DNA of 64,000 nt from Amycolatopsis anabasis. Lineage in GTDB: Bacteria > Actinomycetota > Actinomycetes > Mycobacteriales > Pseudonocardiaceae. The stretch lies in the NCBI RefSeq assembly GCF_009765355.1, contig NZ_VTHK01000043.1, positions 1-64,000 on the forward strand, given 5' to 3'. Positions within the stretch are counted from its first letter, which is position 1. Every line of letters starts with the position of its first letter. Positions 40,968-49,960 of the stretch are shown here, in pieces. The notes beneath the pieces were generated by a model. It was not told where the DNA came from, did no database searches, and saw only the letters and a list, made by a program, of their open reading frames with translations. The translations under genes and the position numbers were made by a program.

Positions 40968-43559
40968 GTGACGAGCGCCGGTACGACGAACGGGGCGCCC
41001 GCCGTGCTCGAGCTCGCCGCGGTCGAGGCGGATCGGATCGAACTGACCGGTGGCAAGGGCGCGAACCTGGCCACCATGCTGGCCGCCGGATTCCGGGTCC
41101 CGAACGGGTTCTGCGTGACGACCTCGGTGTACCGCGAGGTCATCCGGATCGACGCGGTGCTCGACGAACTCGGCCGGACCCCGGCCGGGGATTCCGCGCG
41201 CCTGGCCGAACTCGCCGGGCGCGCCCGGGAACTCATCCTCCGGACCGCGTTGCCGCACCACGTGGAGGCGGCGATCGTGCGCGCGTACCACCGGCTCACC
41301 GGCGGGCAGCTGGGGGCGGTCGCCGTGCGGTCGTCGTCCACCGCCGAGGACCTGCCGGACGCCAGTTTCGCCGGTCAGTACGACACGTACCTCGACGTGC
41401 GCGGGGTCGACGAGGTGCTGGCCGCACTGCGCCGCTGCTGGGCGTCGCTGTGGTCCGACCGGGCGGTCGTCTACCGGGCCGCGAACGGGGTGGACCACCG
41501 GGCCGCGGAGATCGCCGTGGTCGTGCAGCTCATGGTCGACGCGGCGAGCGCGGGTGTCCTGTTCACCGCCAACCCGGTGACCGGCAACCGCACCGAAACG
41601 ATCGTCGAAGCCGCGCCCGGACTGGGCGAAGCCGTGGTTTCCGGAACGGTGAAACCGGACCACTACCGGATCGCCGCCGACGGCGGAGTCCTGGCGGGTG
41701 ACGGAATCCTGTCCTCGGCCCAGCTGTCCGAACTGCGCGCCACGGGCGACGCGCTGGCCGCCCGGTTCGGGGCGCCCCAGGACGTCGAGTGGGCGATCGA
41801 CCGGGACGGCCGGTTGTGGCTCACCCAGTCCCGGCCGATCACCACGCTCTTCCCGGTGCCGAACGCCGACGATCCGGCGCCCCGCGTGTACTGGTCCCTC
41901 AACGCGTACCAGGGACTCGGGAAACCGTTCACCCCGATGGGGGCGCATATGCTGCGCCACCGGCAGGACGCCATCCAGCGCGCCGTGGGGCGGCTCGGCG
42001 TGATGCGGGAAATCGCCGAGGTGGACGGGTGGCTCTTCTGGGAACTCACCGACGGCGTGCGCGACGAGGCCAAGCGGAAACCGTTGGGCGCCTTGGTGGA
42101 CGCCTTCACCGCACCCGCGGGCCAGGCGATCGTGCGGCTCGGGAAGGACCCGAGGTTCCGGGCGTCGCCCGGCGGCCCGGCGGAAGCGGATTCCCCGCCG
42201 CGCAAGCGCCGGATCCGCTGGCCGCGAACGGAACTGGCGCTGGTGCTGCCCGCGGTGACCCGCCGCCGGGTGCTCCGCCACGCCGACCGCCTGGTACGCG
42301 GATTCACCGGGCCGGCGCGGGCGGCCGCGGAGGAACGGCTGCGGTTCGTCGAACGGGTGCATCCGGCGGCCTGCCGGATCGAGCTCGATCTGCCGCCGGA
42401 GAAGGGGGCCGGTCTGCACGCGGAACGGTTGGCCGCGAACCTGCTGAGCGGGATCGCCGGCGAGGGCGAGCTGAACTCCGTGTTCCGCGGCGTCCCGCAC
42501 AACCCCACGACCGAGATGGACCTGCTGCTCTGGCGGCTGGCCTGGGAGTTCCGCCGGGATCCCGCGCTGACCGGGCTCCTGCGCGACTCAGCGCCCGCCG
42601 AGCTGGCGCGCGAACATCTCGCGGGCACCCTCCCCGCGGCCGTGCGGAACGGGGTCGCGGACTTCCTGGCGGAGTACGGCTGCCGCGCCGCGGCGGAGAT
42701 CGACTTCGGCGTGCCGCGCTGGGCTGACGACCCCGAACCCGTTTACGCGATGCTGGCGAACTACCTGCGCGCGAACGGCGCGGGCCAGGACGCCGAGCTG
42801 CGGTTCGCCCGTGCCGCGGCCGCGGCGCGGGCGAAACTCGACGAGCTGGTCGGTCGCTTTCCCCGGCGGCAGTGGCCGAAGGCGTGGCTCGTCCGGTTCC
42901 TGCTCCGCCGGTCCCGGGCGTTGCGCGGCCTGCGCGAGCTGGGCAAGTTCTGCCTGGTGCGCGGCTGGGCGCTGCTCCGCGAACAGCTCCTGCTCATCGG
43001 CGCGGAACTCGTCGCGGCCGGACGCCTGGACCGGCGCGAGGACATCATGTTCCTCGACCTCGCCGAAGTGCGCCCGGCCTTGCAGGGCAAGGATTTCCGC
43101 GCGGTGGTCGCCCAGCGGCGAACCGTCTACGAGCGCGAATGCCGGCGGCCGCGCGTGCCCGCGATCCTGCTCTCCGACGGGACCGTCCCCGAATCGGACA
43201 CCCCGGCTCCGCTGCCCGGGGTCCGCACCCTCACCGGGCTCCCGGCCGCCGCGGGCCGGGTGACCGGGGTGGCCCGGATCGTCCGCGATCCGGGTGACGC
43301 GCACCTGGAGCCCGGCGAAATCCTGGTCGCCCCGTCCACCGACCCCGGCTGGACGCCCCTGTTCCTGACCGCGGGGGCGCTGGTCACCGAGACCGGCGGC
43401 ATGGGTTCCCACGGCACGACCGTCGCCCGGGAATACGGGATCCCGGCGGTCATCGGGGTCGTCAACGCCACCGGGCACCTCCGTTCCGGGCAGCGCGTCA
43501 CCGTCGACGGCTCGACCGGAACCATCAGCGTGCACGAGGAGCCATGCGGTTCGGCGTGA
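40968..43559 (+). CDS. Rifampicin-phosphotransferase-like PEP-synthase enzyme
   Basis: 863 residues, the length of RPH. An ATP-grasp domain (GGKGANLATMLAAGFRVPNGF, VRSSSTAEDLPDASFAGQYDTYL, TANPVTGN) leads, a central substrate domain follows, and a C-terminal swivelling phosphohistidine domain contains GGMGSHGTTVAREYGIPAV with His815. RPH transfers the beta-phosphate of ATP to the ansa 21-OH of rifamycins; PEP synthase has a different C-terminal domain. GGAGG and the promoter position support the GTG at 40968. Confidence 0.82.
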   Translation: MTSAGTTNGAPAVLELAAVEADRIELTGGKGANLATMLAAGFRVPNGFCVTTSVYREVIRIDAVLDELGRTPAGDSARLAELAGRARELILRTALPHHVEAAIVRAYHRLTGGQLGAVAVRSSSTAEDLPDASFAGQYDTYLDVRGVDEVLAALRRCWASLWSDRAVVYRAANGVDHRAAEIAVVVQLMVDAASAGVLFTANPVTGNRTETIVEAAPGLGEAVVSGTVKPDHYRIAADGGVLAGDGILSSAQLSELRATGDALAARFGAPQDVEWAIDRDGRLWLTQSRPITTLFPVPNADDPAPRVYWSLNAYQGLGKPFTPMGAHMLRHRQDAIQRAVGRLGVMREIAEVDGWLFWELTDGVRDEAKRKPLGALVDAFTAPAGQAIVRLGKDPRFRASPGGPAEADSPPRKRRIRWPRTELALVLPAVTRRRVLRHADRLVRGFTGPARAAAEERLRFVERVHPAACRIELDLPPEKGAGLHAERLAANLLSGIAGEGELNSVFRGVPHNPTTEMDLLLWRLAWEFRRDPALTGLLRDSAPAELAREHLAGTLPAAVRNGVADFLAEYGCRAAAEIDFGVPRWADDPEPVYAMLANYLRANGAGQDAELRFARAAAAARAKLDELVGRFPRRQWPKAWLVRFLLRRSRALRGLRELGKFCLVRGWALLREQLLLIGAELVAAGRLDRREDIMFLDLAEVRPALQGKDFRAVVAQRRTVYERECRRPRVPAILLSDGTVPESDTPAPLPGVRTLTGLPAAAGRVTGVARIVRDPGDAHLEPGEILVAPSTDPGWTPLFLTAGALVTETGGMGSHGTTVAREYGIPAVIGVVNATGHLRSGQRVTVDGSTGTISVHEEPCGSA

Positions 43560-43609
43560 TGTCCGGAATCCGCCAGCCCCGGACCGCGCCGGTGGGCACA
43601 CTGCGTTCC

Positions 43610-44236
43610 ATGGGCACCTTCACCGACGGACTGCTGGAACGATTCGTCCTGGCCAGTTCCGAGTTCGAACGGAAACTACGGGCGGTGCGATCCGGCCAGT
43701 GGTCCTGGCCGACCCCGTGCACGGAGTGGAACGTGCGCCAACTGGTCAACCACATGGCCCGGGGAAACCTCAGCTACCTGCACCTGCTGCGCGGCGGCAC
43801 GAGTGCGGACTTCCTGCGCCTGCGCGACGCCGACGCGCTGGGCGCGGATCCGCTCGCCGCGTACACCCGTTCGGCGCGGGAGTGCGCCGAGGCGTTCGCC
43901 GAACCCGGCGCCCTGGGCCGCGTTCTCGACTACCCCCTGGGCCGGGTGCCCGGATACCAGGCACTCGCCGTGCGGACCACGGACAGCGCCATACACACCT
44001 GGGATCTCGCGCGCGCCACGGGCGACGACGACACCCTCGACGCGGGCCTGGTCGCCTGGATCGACGACCATCTCGAGGAGATCTACGCCGGGCTGGCGGA
44101 AACGCCCACCGCCGCCGACACCACCCACCGCTTCTTCGCCGCCCCCGGTGACCGCCTCCCCCACGCCGCGCCCCGGCAACACCGGCTGCTGCACCGCATG
44201 GGCCGGAATCCCGGGACACCGTCGAACGCGATCTGA
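43610..44236 (+). CDS. TIGR03086-type mycothiol/DinB-fold protein
   Basis: 208 residues. WSWPTPCTEWNVRQLVNHMARGN contains the family signature TPCxxWxVxxLxNHxxxG, whose His is a metal ligand; IHTWDLARATG supplies another. These proteins belong to the DinB/mycothiol-dependent maleylpyruvate isomerase superfamily. The ATG at 43610 is chosen; an in-frame ATG at 43544 overlaps the RPH stop region and would allow coupling. Confidence 0.8.
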   Translation: MGTFTDGLLERFVLASSEFERKLRAVRSGQWSWPTPCTEWNVRQLVNHMARGNLSYLHLLRGGTSADFLRLRDADALGADPLAAYTRSARECAEAFAEPGALGRVLDYPLGRVPGYQALAVRTTDSAIHTWDLARATGDDDTLDAGLVAWIDDHLEEIYAGLAETPTAADTTHRFFAAPGDRLPHAAPRQHRLLHRMGRNPGTPSNAI

Positions 44237-44425
44237 CGGTCGGCGCCCGTTCGGCATTGTCGACCGGTGGCCGTTGCTGCCGGGCGGCGGCCTTCCTAAC
44301 GTGGGCGGCACGAGGGCGAGGCGCTCGCCGACAACCTGGACCGGATGCGCTCGTTGTGGCGGGTCCTCGCGGGCGTGCGGAAACGCAGGCAGTTGACCGA
44401 ACGCGACGCCGAGGAACCGACCTGA
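44237..44425. other. Gap with possible gene remnant
   Basis: 189 bases without a complete gene. One frame, open from a stop near 44299 to the TGA at 44422-44424, reads EGEALADNLDRMRSLWRVLAGV then RKRRQLTERDAEEPT. It looks like the C-terminal helix of a protein, or a 26-residue peptide from the ATG inside it. No SD is visible. Confidence 0.3.
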
Positions 44426-45262
44426 TCACCACCGCGTCCTGCCCCAGGGCTTGTAGGCCGACAACGCCGTCGCCGTCCACAGCAGCAGGGTGAACACGAC
44501 GAAGCACACCCACAACCGCAGATCGGTGCCGGCCAGCTCGGCCGCGCGGTCGGCCCGGGTGACCTCGACCGCTTCGCGAACCCAGAAACTCTCCTGCAGA
44601 CCGGCGAACACCGGAATGCTCAGCGCGAGCACGAACTTGACCAGCACCCACCAGTACCGCACCAGTCCCCACCGGGTGCCGAGCGAGACGACCAGCCCGG
44701 TGCCCAGGGACAGCAGCACCAGCGGGATCACGATCGCCAGATCGAAGATGTGCATGATCTCGTAGGCGTGGTGCCGCAGTTCCCGATCCGCCGCGGTCGC
44801 CCCCACCACGGCCAGTACGAGCATCGCCATCGCGGCGCCGAGCCAGCCCACCGAGAACCCGATGTGCAGGGTCAGCCACAGTTTCCGGGCACGCGGGCGC
44901 AAGGACCCGAACTTCGGGCGCAGCGACCCCAGCGCCGCCGACGTGGTGAGCAGCCCCAGCAACGCCGGCGGCGCAGGCAGGCTGCACGCGACGAACAGCG
45001 GGATCATCGGCCAGGAGACCCACAACGCGATCCGCCGGACCCGGTCCACGTGCACCGGCAGCAGCACGGCCAGCAGCAGGTTCCCGAACGCCGCCACGCC
45101 CGCGGCGAGGGAAAACCCCCGGTTCGCCGGATCGCCGCGCAACAGGGCCAGGCACAGCAGCGCCACGACGGCCTGCGCGAAAAGCGCCAGCCGCGCCCGG
45201 CTCGGCTGGAGCGCACCCGGCTCCGGCCGCCGTTCGCGCTGCCGTTGCGGCGAAGAGACCAT
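44426..45262 (-). CDS. Polytopic membrane protein
   Basis: 278 residues with about eight hydrophobic segments. Segments 5-8 resemble the DUF2269 type of predicted integral membrane protein (LHIGFSVGWLGAAMAML, HAYEIMHIFDLAIVIPL, LVRYWWVLVKFVLAL). Conserved His in HIGF and HIFD could bind haem, but this is a guess. No catalytic motif. Confidence 0.7.
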   Translation of the reverse strand: MVSSPQRQRERRPEPGALQPSRARLALFAQAVVALLCLALLRGDPANRGFSLAAGVAAFGNLLLAVLLPVHVDRVRRIALWVSWPMIPLFVACSLPAPPALLGLLTTSAALGSLRPKFGSLRPRARKLWLTLHIGFSVGWLGAAMAMLVLAVVGATAADRELRHHAYEIMHIFDLAIVIPLVLLSLGTGLVVSLGTRWGLVRYWWVLVKFVLALSIPVFAGLQESFWVREAVEVTRADRAAELAGTDLRLWVCFVVFTLLLWTATALSAYKPWGRTRW

Positions 45263-45349
45263 GCCCGCGATCGTCCTGGAGCACCCGCGTACCCGGCATC
45301 CGGGAAAAACCCGGACGGAACCCGGAATTCACGAGACCGGGCACGACAC

Positions 45350-46501
45350 TCACGAGAGCGCCGTGGCGGCGCGGGTGACGGCGGCCGCCAGGCGCTCGTT
45401 CTCGGGGGCGTTGAAGGCGAAGGCGGCGCGGCGGCGGGTGTAGCCGTAGGCGATGCCGGTGCGGGGGTCGGCGAAGCCTTCGGATCCGGCCGAGCCGTTG
45501 TGGCCGAACGCGTGGGTGCTCAGAAACGGGTACGACTGCCCCTTGGCCTGGAAGCCGAGGGCGTAGGAGACCGGGCCGCCGACCAGATCGGTGCCGACCG
45601 AATGGAGCATCGCGAACTCGCCCGCGGTGTCCGGCTTCAGCATCGGCGCCCGTCCGTCCACTTCGGACACCGCGGCCGCGTACAGGGCGGCCAGTCCCCG
45701 GGCACTGCCGACGCCACCGCCCGAGGACTGCCCCTTCGCCCGCACCACGCGGGCGTTCGGGAAGGCCATGACATCGGCCGGGGTGAACGCGGGTCCGAGG
45801 TTGTACGAGATTCCGGCGATGCTGTGCGGCGCCGGTGAGTACGCCTCGAATTCGGCCCGCTGCTCGGGGGTGGCCAGCCACGGCTGGATCGGCAGGTAGC
45901 GCGGTTCGTGCTCCGCGGGCAGCCCGAGGAACAGGTCCAGACCGTACGGCTCGCGGATCCGAGCCTCGAACAGCTCCTGGATCGTGCTCCCGGTGATCCG
46001 GCGAACGACCTCGCCGAGCAGCGCGCCGGTCACGAAACCCCCGTAGCCGTAGGCGGATCCCGGCCTCCACAGCGGACGCTGGCCGGCCACCCGCGCGGCG
46101 ATGACGCGGTCGTCGGCCAGTTCCTCGACGGTGAAGCCGTCCTCGGCGCCGATCACCCCGGTGCGGTGGGTCAGCACGTCCCGCAGCGTGATCCCGGCCT
46201 TGCCCGCGACGGCGAACTCGGGCCAGTGCCGGGCGACCGCCTGGTCCAGGTCGAGCACCCCGTCCTGCACCAGCAGCGCCACCACCAGGTAGGTGGCGCC
46301 CTTGGTCGAGGAATGCAGTCCGGTCAGCGTCTCGCCGGTCACGTCCGCACCGGCCCACAGGTCGACCACCTGCCGCCCGTGGTGGAACACCGCGAGCTGC
46401 GCGCCCGGCTCGCCGTTCTCCTCGGCGACGAACGCGGTGAACTCCTCACGCACCTCGCCGAAGCCGTCGGCGACGGTCCCGTGCACCTCGGTCTTGCGCA
46501 T
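45350..46501 (-). CDS. Beta-lactamase-fold serine hydrolase (EstB-like)
   Basis: 383 residues. SSTKG gives Ser-x-x-Lys, YGYGG the Tyr-x-x residue, and a late HNGSAGSEG the third motif, as in class C beta-lactamase-like esterases. No signal peptide, so probably a cytosolic esterase rather than a secreted beta-lactamase. GGAGG precedes the ATG by 7 bases. Confidence 0.88.
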   Translation of the reverse strand: MRKTEVHGTVADGFGEVREEFTAFVAEENGEPGAQLAVFHHGRQVVDLWAGADVTGETLTGLHSSTKGATYLVVALLVQDGVLDLDQAVARHWPEFAVAGKAGITLRDVLTHRTGVIGAEDGFTVEELADDRVIAARVAGQRPLWRPGSAYGYGGFVTGALLGEVVRRITGSTIQELFEARIREPYGLDLFLGLPAEHEPRYLPIQPWLATPEQRAEFEAYSPAPHSIAGISYNLGPAFTPADVMAFPNARVVRAKGQSSGGGVGSARGLAALYAAAVSEVDGRAPMLKPDTAGEFAMLHSVGTDLVGGPVSYALGFQAKGQSYPFLSTHAFGHNGSAGSEGFADPRTGIAYGYTRRRAAFAFNAPENERLAAAVTRAATALS

Positions 46502-46683
46502 CGCTTACCTCCTCGGTTCCGGCCCCGGGAAAGCGCCCGGGGGGCATCGCCGCACCGACGGAGCACGGACTCCGGATGTGACCGCCGCCGGTGCCGCGTG
46601 ATCCACGACACCGGCCGGTCACATCGGTCGCCGCCGATCCGTCAGGGCAGTGCGAACACCGAACGACCGAGGAACGAGGCCCC

Positions 46684-47562
46684 ATGAACGAGCACGAATT
46701 GCTGGCGGAGCAGTTCGAGGCCAACCGGACCGACCTGCGCGCGGTGGCCTACCGGATGCTCGGCTCGCTGAGCGAGGCCGACGACGCCGTCCAGGAAGCC
46801 TGGCTGCGGCTGAACCGTGCGGCCCCCAGCGGCATCGAGAACCTCGCCGCGTGGCTGACGACCGTGGTCGGCCGGGTGTGCCTGGACATGCTGCGCGCCC
46901 GCCGATCCCGGCGCGAGAACGCGCTGGAAACCGCCGCGGCCGACCCGCCCGCCCACGGCGAGCACGGCGATCCCGAGCGCGAGGCGCTGCTGGCCGACTC
47001 GGTCGGCCTCGCCCTGCTGGTGGTGCTGGACACCCTGGACCCGGCCGAGCGCCTCGCGTTCGTTCTGCACGACATGTTCGCCGTGCCGTTCAACGACATC
47101 GCGCCCATCGTCGAGCGCACCCCCGAGGCGACCCGGCAGCTGGCCAGCCGCGCCCGCCGCCGGGTGCGCGGAGCCGATCGCGGCGCCGACCCCGATCTCG
47201 TCCGGCAACGCAGGGCCGTCGAAGCGTTCCTGACCGCCGCCCGCGAGGGCGACTTCGACGCGCTCGTCGCGGTGCTCGACCCCGGCATCGTCGCGCGCTC
47301 CGACGGCGGCCCCGCCGCGTCCCTGGTGCGCGGCGCCACGGCCGTCGCCCAGGGCGCGGTCACCTTCGCGGCGATCGCCGGAGCCGCGACCCTGGCCCTG
47401 GTCGACGGTCGCGTGGGCGTCATCTCCGCCCCCGGCGACCGGCCGTCCCGGGTGCTGAAGTTCACCGTCGTGGCGGACCGGGTCACCGAACTCGTCGTCA
47501 TCACCGATCCGGACCGGCTCCGCGAACTCGATCTGGAACTCCTCGGTTCGGTCGAGCGATAA
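46684..47562 (+). CDS. SigJ-type ECF sigma factor with SnoaL-like domain
   Basis: 292 residues: regions 2 (AYRMLGSLSEADDAVQEAWLR) and 4 (FAVPFNDIAPIVERTPEATRQLASRARRRV), then a C-terminal SnoaL/NTF2-like domain of about 110 residues starting RQRRAVEAFLTAAREGD. The fused NTF2 domain replaces a separate anti-sigma factor in this class and may sense a small molecule. It diverges from the serine hydrolase. Confidence 0.9.
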   Translation: MNEHELLAEQFEANRTDLRAVAYRMLGSLSEADDAVQEAWLRLNRAAPSGIENLAAWLTTVVGRVCLDMLRARRSRRENALETAAADPPAHGEHGDPEREALLADSVGLALLVVLDTLDPAERLAFVLHDMFAVPFNDIAPIVERTPEATRQLASRARRRVRGADRGADPDLVRQRRAVEAFLTAAREGDFDALVAVLDPGIVARSDGGPAASLVRGATAVAQGAVTFAAIAGAATLALVDGRVGVISAPGDRPSRVLKFTVVADRVTELVVITDPDRLRELDLELLGSVER

Positions 47563-47730
47563 ATATCGGTAATGCGTACTCCGAACGGCAGAGCGGGTCA
47601 TTGACCTACCGCGCCGAAGATCAGTAGCTTCCCGATGCCGATTCGATTCGGGACGGACATTCCCGGATCATCCGGTGCTTTCCGCGACGCCCCAACCTCG
47701 GCGTCGCTCGACCAGATGGGGGAAACCGCC

Positions 47731-49536
47731 ATGCCCATTCGGCAGCGGAGCACACGTTCCCGGAGAATTCGCGCGCTCACCGCCTCCTGCGCGGGCCTGC
47801 TCGCCCTCACCGGCCTGCCCTTCGGGGGCACGGCCGCCGCGGCACCGGGCGTCAACGCGGAAGGCGTCTTGCGCGGAATGACGCTGGAACAAAAGATCGG
47901 GCAGTTGTTCGTGGCCACGGTCTACGGCAAATCGGCGAACGAGGTCCACCCGGGCAACCTGAAGGCGTACGGCGTGGGCACGGCCGCCGAGGTCGTCAGG
48001 AAGTACGGGGTCGGCGGGGTCATCTACTTCAACAACTCCGACGCCGACAACGTCGACGACCCCGCGCAGGTCGCCCGGTTCTCCAACGGCCTGCAGCGCG
48101 CGGCGCTCACCTCCGGCTCCCACCTGCCCCTGATCATCTCCATCGACCAGGAAGGCGGCCAGACCACCAGGATCAGCGCACCCGCCACCGAGTACCCGAG
48201 CAGCATGGCCCTCGGCGCCGGCCGGAGCACTCCGGACGCCCGGCAGGTCGCCGCGATCAACGGCCGCGAACTGCGCGCGATGGGCATCAACCAGGACTTC
48301 GCCCCGGTCGCCGACGTCAACTCCAACCCGCTCAACCCGGTGATCGGCACCCGGTCCTTCTCCGCCGATCCGAAGCTGGCGAGCGAGTTCGTCGCCGCCG
48401 AGGTGGACGGGTACCAGCGCTCCGGCCGGGCGACCGGCACGGTGTCCACCGCCGCCAAGCACTTCCCCGGCCACGGGGACGCGGCCGAGGACAGCCACAG
48501 CGAACTGCCGGTGATCAAGCGGACCGAGGCCCAGTGGCGGCAGACCGATCTGCCCCCGTTCCAGGCCGCCATCGCCGCCGGGGTCGACTCGATCATGACC
48601 GCGCACATCTCCGTGCCCAGCCTGGATCCCTCCGGCAATCCGGCCACCCTCTCCAAACCGATCATGACCGGTTTGCTGCGGAACGAACTGAAGTACGACG
48701 GCGTGGTCGTCACCGACGCGCTGCGGATGGACGGGGTCCGCAAGATGTACCCCGACTCCGAGGTGCCGGTCCTGGCGCTCGAAGCGGGTGTGGACCAGAT
48801 GCTGCTGCCCCCGGACTTCGGCGTCGCGGTCAAGGGCGTGCTGGACGCGGTGCGCAGCGGCCGCCTCACCGAGCAGCGCATCGACCAGAGCGTGCTGCGC
48901 ATCCTCAAGCTGAAGTTCAAGCGCGGCATCCTGGCCAAGCCGCTGGTCGACGAGCGGGCGGTGCACCGGATCGTCGGCACCCGCCAGCACCTCGACGCCG
49001 TCGCGCGCATCACCGGCAAGACCACCACCGCGCTGCGCAACGACGCGGGCCTGCTGCCGTTGAAGAACCCGGGCAAGGTGCTGGTCACCGGCTGGAACAA
49101 CCCCGAGTTCCCGGGCTACCCCGCCGATCCGGTGACCGCACTGGCCAAGCGGATGTCCGGTACCGCGCTGCCCACCGGCGCCGATCCGGCCGCGGCCAAG
49201 GTCGACCAGGCGATCGCCGCGGCGAAGAACGCCGACACCGTCGTCGTGCTCACCAACGGGCTGCGCACCAGCACCGGGCAGACCAACCTGGTGAACGCGC
49301 TGCGCTCGACCGGGAAGCCGGTGATCGCGGTCGCCATCCAGGAACCCTACGACCCCGGCTTCGCCGACATGCCGACCTGGCTGGCCACCTACGACTGGCG
49401 CGACGTGACCATGTCCTCCCTCGCCAAGGTGCTGCGGGGCGAACTCGCACCCCAGGGCAAACTGCCCGTCGACGTGCCCGCCGGAACCGATCCCGGCAAG
49501 ATCCTCTTCCCGTTCGGGCACGGGCTGCGCTGGTAG
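47731..49536 (+). CDS. Secreted GH3 beta-N-acetylhexosaminidase-like enzyme
   Basis: 601 residues with a twin-Arg-free Sec signal (residues 1-40, ending GTAAAAPG). The GH3 barrel has GGVIYF, the NagZ-type loop AAKHFPGHGDAAEDSHSELP and the nucleophile Asp in VVTDALRMDGV. A C-terminal alpha/beta sandwich domain of about 170 residues follows. Release of N-acetylglucosamine from cell-wall fragments outside the cell is the likely role. Confidence 0.88.
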   Translation: MPIRQRSTRSRRIRALTASCAGLLALTGLPFGGTAAAAPGVNAEGVLRGMTLEQKIGQLFVATVYGKSANEVHPGNLKAYGVGTAAEVVRKYGVGGVIYFNNSDADNVDDPAQVARFSNGLQRAALTSGSHLPLIISIDQEGGQTTRISAPATEYPSSMALGAGRSTPDARQVAAINGRELRAMGINQDFAPVADVNSNPLNPVIGTRSFSADPKLASEFVAAEVDGYQRSGRATGTVSTAAKHFPGHGDAAEDSHSELPVIKRTEAQWRQTDLPPFQAAIAAGVDSIMTAHISVPSLDPSGNPATLSKPIMTGLLRNELKYDGVVVTDALRMDGVRKMYPDSEVPVLALEAGVDQMLLPPDFGVAVKGVLDAVRSGRLTEQRIDQSVLRILKLKFKRGILAKPLVDERAVHRIVGTRQHLDAVARITGKTTTALRNDAGLLPLKNPGKVLVTGWNNPEFPGYPADPVTALAKRMSGTALPTGADPAAAKVDQAIAAAKNADTVVVLTNGLRTSTGQTNLVNALRSTGKPVIAVAIQEPYDPGFADMPTWLATYDWRDVTMSSLAKVLRGELAPQGKLPVDVPAGTDPGKILFPFGHGLRW

Positions 49537-49546
49537 CGGCCCGGCT

Positions 49547-49960
49547 TCACGGCTGGGGTTTCTGCTCCTGGTCCTGCCGGGAGAACAGGGGACCGGCGGC
49601 GCGTCCGGTGACGAAGATGGCGACCACCGAGACCGCCCCGGTCCCCAGGGCGATGCTGGCTTGCATGGGTGCGCCGTGCTCGAGGAAGCGCACGGCCACC
49701 AGCGCGAAGATGATCAGGGCGCTTAATCCGAGCAGGGCCATGAACACCCGGAAGGCGAACCACGCCCATTCCAACCGGCACCGGTGCCGCTGCTGGGTTT
49801 CTTCGGTTTCGCGTCGCTGCCGCAACCGGTTGTCGACCATCTGCAGGACGCGATCGGCGGTCTCGGGGTTCGCCTTGTGCAGTTCCCGCACGTGCTCCAG
49901 GACGCGCATGCCGAGCCATTCGTCGGTGAGCGAGGTGCTCGGCGTTACCGGCTCGGTCAT
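49547..49960 (-). CDS. DUF2335-like two-helix membrane protein
   Basis: 137 residues: a helical, charged cytosolic part (LEHVRELHKANPETADRVLQMVDNRLRQ) then two membrane helices at about 70-90 and 98-118. The arrangement resembles DUF2335. Its start overlaps the sigma-factor stop by 4 bases (ATGA), so the two are co-translated. Confidence 0.65.
   Translation of the reverse strand: MTEPVTPSTSLTDEWLGMRVLEHVRELHKANPETADRVLQMVDNRLRQRRETEETQQRHRCRLEWAWFAFRVFMALLGLSALIIFALVAVRFLEHGAPMQASIALGTGAVSVVAIFVTGRAAGPLFSRQDQEQKPQP

Noticed and set aside
37746..42500. A 1584-codon open frame on the minus strand
   Set aside because: Only its first 418 codons (37746-39002) form a protein family (MFS). The rest is the antisense of the DUF885 and RPH-like genes, kept open by GC-rich codon bias.
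44297..44424. A short frame ending at 44424
   Set aside because: It lacks a start with SD and a recognisable family; it may be the tail of a lost gene, so it is listed only as a possible remnant within the gap entry.
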